Shown here: in pieces, positions 60,948-64,000 of the stretch
Position numbering within the stretch: position 1 is the first letter of the stretch
Layout of the letters: every line of letters starts with the position of its first letter
DNA from: an uncultured Alistipes sp.
GTDB lineage: Bacteria > Bacteroidota > Bacteroidia > Bacteroidales > Rikenellaceae
Direction of reading: 5' to 3'
Length of the DNA: 64,000 nt
Assembly: GCA_947623305.1 (NCBI GenBank)
Contig: CANQGQ010000007.1
Span: 85,552 to 149,551 of the forward strand
Position numbers and translations under genes: made by a program
The notes under the pieces: model-generated
What the model saw: the letters and a program-made list of their open reading frames with translations, nothing else
What the model was told of the DNA's origin: nothing
Databases searched by the model: none

Positions 60948-61571
60948 TTATTTGCAAAAGAATTTGTATTGAAACAGCAGCAAATAGAGGGTCGCGACCG
61001 AAATGTAAGCATCGGCCAGATTGAAAATCGCACCGAAGAAATAATTATGACTGTCGACCAAAAAGCGCAATACATTCGGCACGCTATTCCACTGGAACAG
61101 CGGGAAATAAAACATATCCACCACCTTGCCCATCATGAAACCGGCGTAATGTCCGCCGAATTGCGCCACCTCGTAAGGGGTCGACGCCGAAAAGATCAAT
61201 CCGTAAAAAGCGCTGTCCAGAATGTTGCCCAAGGCTCCGGCCAGAATGAATGTCAGTCCGACGATAACGCCGGTCGGCGTCTTTTTCTCTTTGTTGCGCA
61301 TCATGCTACGAATCAACCAGATGAGGAATCCGACCAACCCGATGCGGAACAGTCCGAGCGCCAGTTTCCCCCAATCGAATCCGCCCGGGGTCGACAAGTG
61401 CATGCCGAATGCCGCCCCGTTGTTTTCGATGAACCGCAGTTGGAACCAATCCGGAAAGACGATGATCGATTCGTCGAGCGCCATGTGGGTTTTGACCCAG
61501 ATTTTCAAGGCCTGGTCGGCGATGAGCAGGACGATGACAAGCAACGATATTTTCTTGAAATTCATTCTCAT
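60948..61571 (-). CDS. lspA: Lipoprotein signal peptidase (signal peptidase II)
   Basis: 207 aa. Removes signal peptides from lipoproteins at the inner membrane. Catalytic Asp residues are in VVDMFYFP and FNLADAYIS; ENNGAAFGM and GNILDSAFYGLIF are the other conserved boxes. Four membrane helices. Length is about 30-40 residues above E. coli Lsp because of an added loop (LIRSMMRNKEKKTPTG), common in Bacteroidetes. 81 bp from tRNA-Leu. Confidence 0.97.
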   Translation of the reverse strand: MRMNFKKISLLVIVLLIADQALKIWVKTHMALDESIIVFPDWFQLRFIENNGAAFGMHLSTPGGFDWGKLALGLFRIGLVGFLIWLIRSMMRNKEKKTPTGVIVGLTFILAGALGNILDSAFYGLIFSASTPYEVAQFGGHYAGFMMGKVVDMFYFPLFQWNSVPNVLRFLVDSHNYFFGAIFNLADAYISVATLYLLLFQYKFFCK

Positions 61572-61911
61572 GCGAAATTTTCGGCAACAAAATTACGAAT
61601 AAAAAATGAAACACGAAAGAATGGAGTAAAGGTTTTGGAAGACAAGCGATTTGGGAAAGCGGCTTGAAAATCCGGACGTAACCGGAAATAACGCCGGAGT
61701 ATAGTTAGGACTTCGCTGCGTTACCAAATACAAGGCGTTGACGGAACAGATAGCGGAAATAGCCGGATTCGTCCGCAGGTTGAGAAACGCAAAGCGTGAA
61801 AAAGACACGGCAACGTTGCTGATAAAAAAAAGTTCGTAACTTTAGTTCGAAAAATCGCTTCAAAATTTTATCCCCAAGGGAAAGACTTAAAATACAATAA
61901 ACCTTATTGAA
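61572..61911. other. Intergenic gap, no gene seen
   Basis: No convincing ORF. A TAACTTTAG stretch at 61838 may be a weak -7 element for the transglutaminase-like gene. Confidence 0.4.
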
Positions 61912-63441
61912 ATGAAAAAAGTCGCCTCGATTTTAATTTTCGGCATTTTAGGAATTGCCGTATCTTTTGCTGACAACGTGATCATCGCGGACAGTCTTGT
62001 TTTTCCTCGTGATGCAGAGGCGATTCATATCCCCGATATGGAAACGATCGGTCGATTTGAAGATTATGGATTTACGAACCTCAAAAAAGTATCATTCGGC
62101 AATATCGGCTATTTGCCCGCTGCCTTGTTCCGGAACGATAGCACAATAGAGGAGCTTGAATTCAATGGGTTGGTAGGGCATTTCGATTGTTCATTGGTGC
62201 TTGATTGCCCGAATCTCCGCAAGATCGTATTTCATGGGCCGGTATCAAGTACCGGCGGTCCCGCGATCGCTTATAATTGTCCTAAACTTGATCGTGTGAT
62301 TTTTGAGAGCGCGGTAGTATATTTCGGATTGGGGATATTCTCGGATCAATTATGCCCCCAATTGGATAATTATACCAATCGCGGAGCATTTTTAGCGGTC
62401 GACAGTCGCTATAGCTCCATTCCAAAGGCGGCATTGGAACAGCTGCAAGGTAATCTCGGCCTTATTTCGGATTTGGAGCAGATTGCCGAGTGGCAGGCCG
62501 AATTGCTTACAGCCGAACATTCGGATGAGTGGATGCGAGCAGAGGAGTATAAGAACGCGAAGATACTGCTTCCGGTGCTTGATCAATTGAATAGCGAGAA
62601 ATACATTGTTCTGAAAAAGGCAATGGAATATGCATGGAATTTAGGCGATGATGTCAAAACAAATCTTGAAATTTTGAAGGAATCACCGGAATATAAATGT
62701 GATTCGATTCAAAAGCCTGAATTTGTCTACGCAAAGCCCTCGGATTCTCTTTTATGTTTATCCCGCAGTCGATTCAATCTTGACAGCATTGCCGGCAGTG
62801 GCGATGATATAAGCAGAATCAAGAATTTGCTGTATTGGGTTCATAACAATATAGAACATAACGGGAACAACGGTTTGGCACCCGGGCCGATAAATTTGAG
62901 AAACACATACGATTGTTCGAAACGGGACAGTTGCGGGTATAACTGCCGAGCATTGGCTATCTGTCTTACCGAAGCATTGCTTGCAGAAGGAATTCCGGCA
63001 AGATACATAACTTGTGAATCGAAGAAGTGGGATACGGATGGCGATTGCCATGTCCTATGCGTTGCATGGAGTGAATCGCTCGGCAAATGGATATGGGTAG
63101 ACCCGACTTTCGCAGCATACATAACGGATGAAAACGGACTGCTGCTCCATCCCGGAGAGGTTCGTTATCGGTTGCAAAATGATTTGCCGTTATATCTCAA
63201 TGAAGATGCGAACTGGAATAATCGCTTCATACAGAAAAAGGAGCATTACCTTGATGAATATATGGCAAAAAATCTATATATAATGTCGGCCAATGTCCTG
63301 AATCAGGCGGAGCCGGAAGGGGAAACGACGCATCCCCAAGGAATCGTTGTCGCACTGGTGCCGCTTGACAGCAATTATACCAATGCACAGGTCATCACAA
63401 CAGATGACGAATGGTTTTGGCAAGCATCGAAAAATGAATAA
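61912..63441 (+). CDS. Secreted LRR/transglutaminase-like protein
   Basis: 509 aa. Signal peptide (1-20, AVSFAD). Residues 25-150 are BspA-like leucine-rich repeats (FTNLKKVSFGNIGYLPAALF, LVLDCPNLRKIVFHG). The C-terminal part carries a transglutaminase-like triad: Cys in GYNCRALAICL (about 345), His in CHVLCVAW (about 379), Asp in WVDPTFAAY (about 395). Likely surface or periplasmic; substrate unknown. It faces the rRNA operon in tandem. No terminator is obvious before the rRNA promoters. Confidence 0.8.
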   Translation: MKKVASILIFGILGIAVSFADNVIIADSLVFPRDAEAIHIPDMETIGRFEDYGFTNLKKVSFGNIGYLPAALFRNDSTIEELEFNGLVGHFDCSLVLDCPNLRKIVFHGPVSSTGGPAIAYNCPKLDRVIFESAVVYFGLGIFSDQLCPQLDNYTNRGAFLAVDSRYSSIPKAALEQLQGNLGLISDLEQIAEWQAELLTAEHSDEWMRAEEYKNAKILLPVLDQLNSEKYIVLKKAMEYAWNLGDDVKTNLEILKESPEYKCDSIQKPEFVYAKPSDSLLCLSRSRFNLDSIAGSGDDISRIKNLLYWVHNNIEHNGNNGLAPGPINLRNTYDCSKRDSCGYNCRALAICLTEALLAEGIPARYITCESKKWDTDGDCHVLCVAWSESLGKWIWVDPTFAAYITDENGLLLHPGEVRYRLQNDLPLYLNEDANWNNRFIQKKEHYLDEYMAKNLYIMSANVLNQAEPEGETTHPQGIVVALVPLDSNYTNAQVITTDDEWFWQASKNE

Positions 63442-63577
63442 GTATCGAGCGACATCGACGGGGGGAGCATAAAAGAGGACAAAACCGAGGGCTCCTATTA
63501 TAATATAGGTGGGATCCATTTATTTGTGGCCTCGATGCGCCAAAAAAACGATTTTTTTGAAAAAAGTCGATAAAATG

Positions 63578-63608
63578 TTTGCAAGTTCCGAAAATGTCGC
63601 TACCTTTG
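63578..63608 (+). promoter_or_regulatory. rRNA promoter P1
   Basis: TTTG (63578-63581), 19-bp spacer, TACCTTTG (63601-63608). Confidence 0.85.
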
Positions 63609-63744
63609 CATCCGCGTTTGAGAAAATGAGGTTCTTGATGAAGCTGTTGAAATGTTTCGGGCGGGTTTTCAGCTCGCGGTGAACAGCGCTTCGGCCTTTC
63701 GGGAATACGGAGTTTTCGAAAAATGCAAAGTTCTTGGAAAAAAG

Positions 63745-63776
63745 TTTGCAGGATTGAAAAAGATGACTTATCTTTG
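63745..63776 (+). promoter_or_regulatory. rRNA promoter P2
   Basis: TTTG (63745-63748), 20-bp spacer, TATCTTTG (63769-63776), in tandem with P1, about 155 bp before the 16S start. Confidence 0.85.
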
Positions 63777-63930
63777 CAGTCCTTTCGCACCGCAAAAGTG
63801 CGAGCTTTTCAACACGGTTCTTTGAATTACTGGTTTTATTTGAGAGAAAAGAAATGTAGTATTTATCTGTCAATTTTCCTTTAAAGGATAATCGAATAGT
63901 CAGGACTCTAACAATACATTATTATTTCAT

Positions 63931-64000
<70 letters not shown>

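Noticed and set aside
63460..63873. Minus-strand frames upstream of the 16S gene
   Set aside because: They lie over two consensus rRNA promoters and show no protein family.

Overview
The window is Bacteroidales chromosome carrying a large block of integrated mobile DNA. The start of a 16S rRNA gene at the right end, TTTG-N19/20-TAnnTTTG promoters, and the yceD-rpmF-plsX-fabH, mrp, lspA and rnpB genes point to Bacteroidales. The 16S start and the GC-rich coding style fit Alistipes (Rikenellaceae) best. The genus is an inference from about 70 bases of 16S.

Layout. (1) 1-7.95 kb is core chromosome: a TPR protein, an EnvC-like factor, Mrp, RNase P RNA, then yceD-rpmF-plsX-fabH. (2) 7.99-52.97 kb is element A, a conjugative element of about 45 kb. 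It has a plasmid-like repeat region at its left edge, a hairpin-rich non-coding zone with small genes (9-13.7 kb), mobilisation and relaxase genes, a coupling protein, a TraE-to-TraO-like transfer operon (13.7-26.4 kb), cargo (26.4-44 kb), a partition/replication block (46.6-50 kb) and a tyrosine integrase at the right edge. (3) 52.97-60.8 kb is element B, a smaller decaying element with a broken integrase, a fused and deleted DUF4373/DnaB region, small unknown genes and a RhuM-Fic pair. (4) 60.8-64 kb is chromosome again: tRNA-Leu(CAG), lspA, a secreted transglutaminase-like protein and an rRNA operon start with two promoters.

Both elements appear to sit in the 3' end of tRNA-Leu(CAG). A 14-bp piece of the tRNA end (GTGCCCAGGACAGG) recurs at 52956, and a 10-bp core recurs at 7993. 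A terminator that points the right way for this tRNA lies just left of 7993, now about 53 kb from the gene.

Cargo of element A includes a probable toxin-antitoxin-SecB-like chaperone trio resembling CmdTAC phage defence (26.5-27.8 kb, AT-rich), umuDC and dinD, YefM-YoeB, a DUF4160-DUF2442-XRE trio, an eight-gene Mfa/FimB-type fimbrial operon with a tRNA-like gene inside it, and a GHKL ATPase plus STAS partner-switch-like pair. The least explained features are the tRNA-like gene with a 10-bp anticodon stem (36692-36773), a 400-nt near-continuous foldback (9927-10328), a roughly 1-kb run of perfect hairpins (12228-13228), and a repeat of about 23 bp present at least nine times and only inside element A.

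All family names come from reading the translated sequences; no database search was made.
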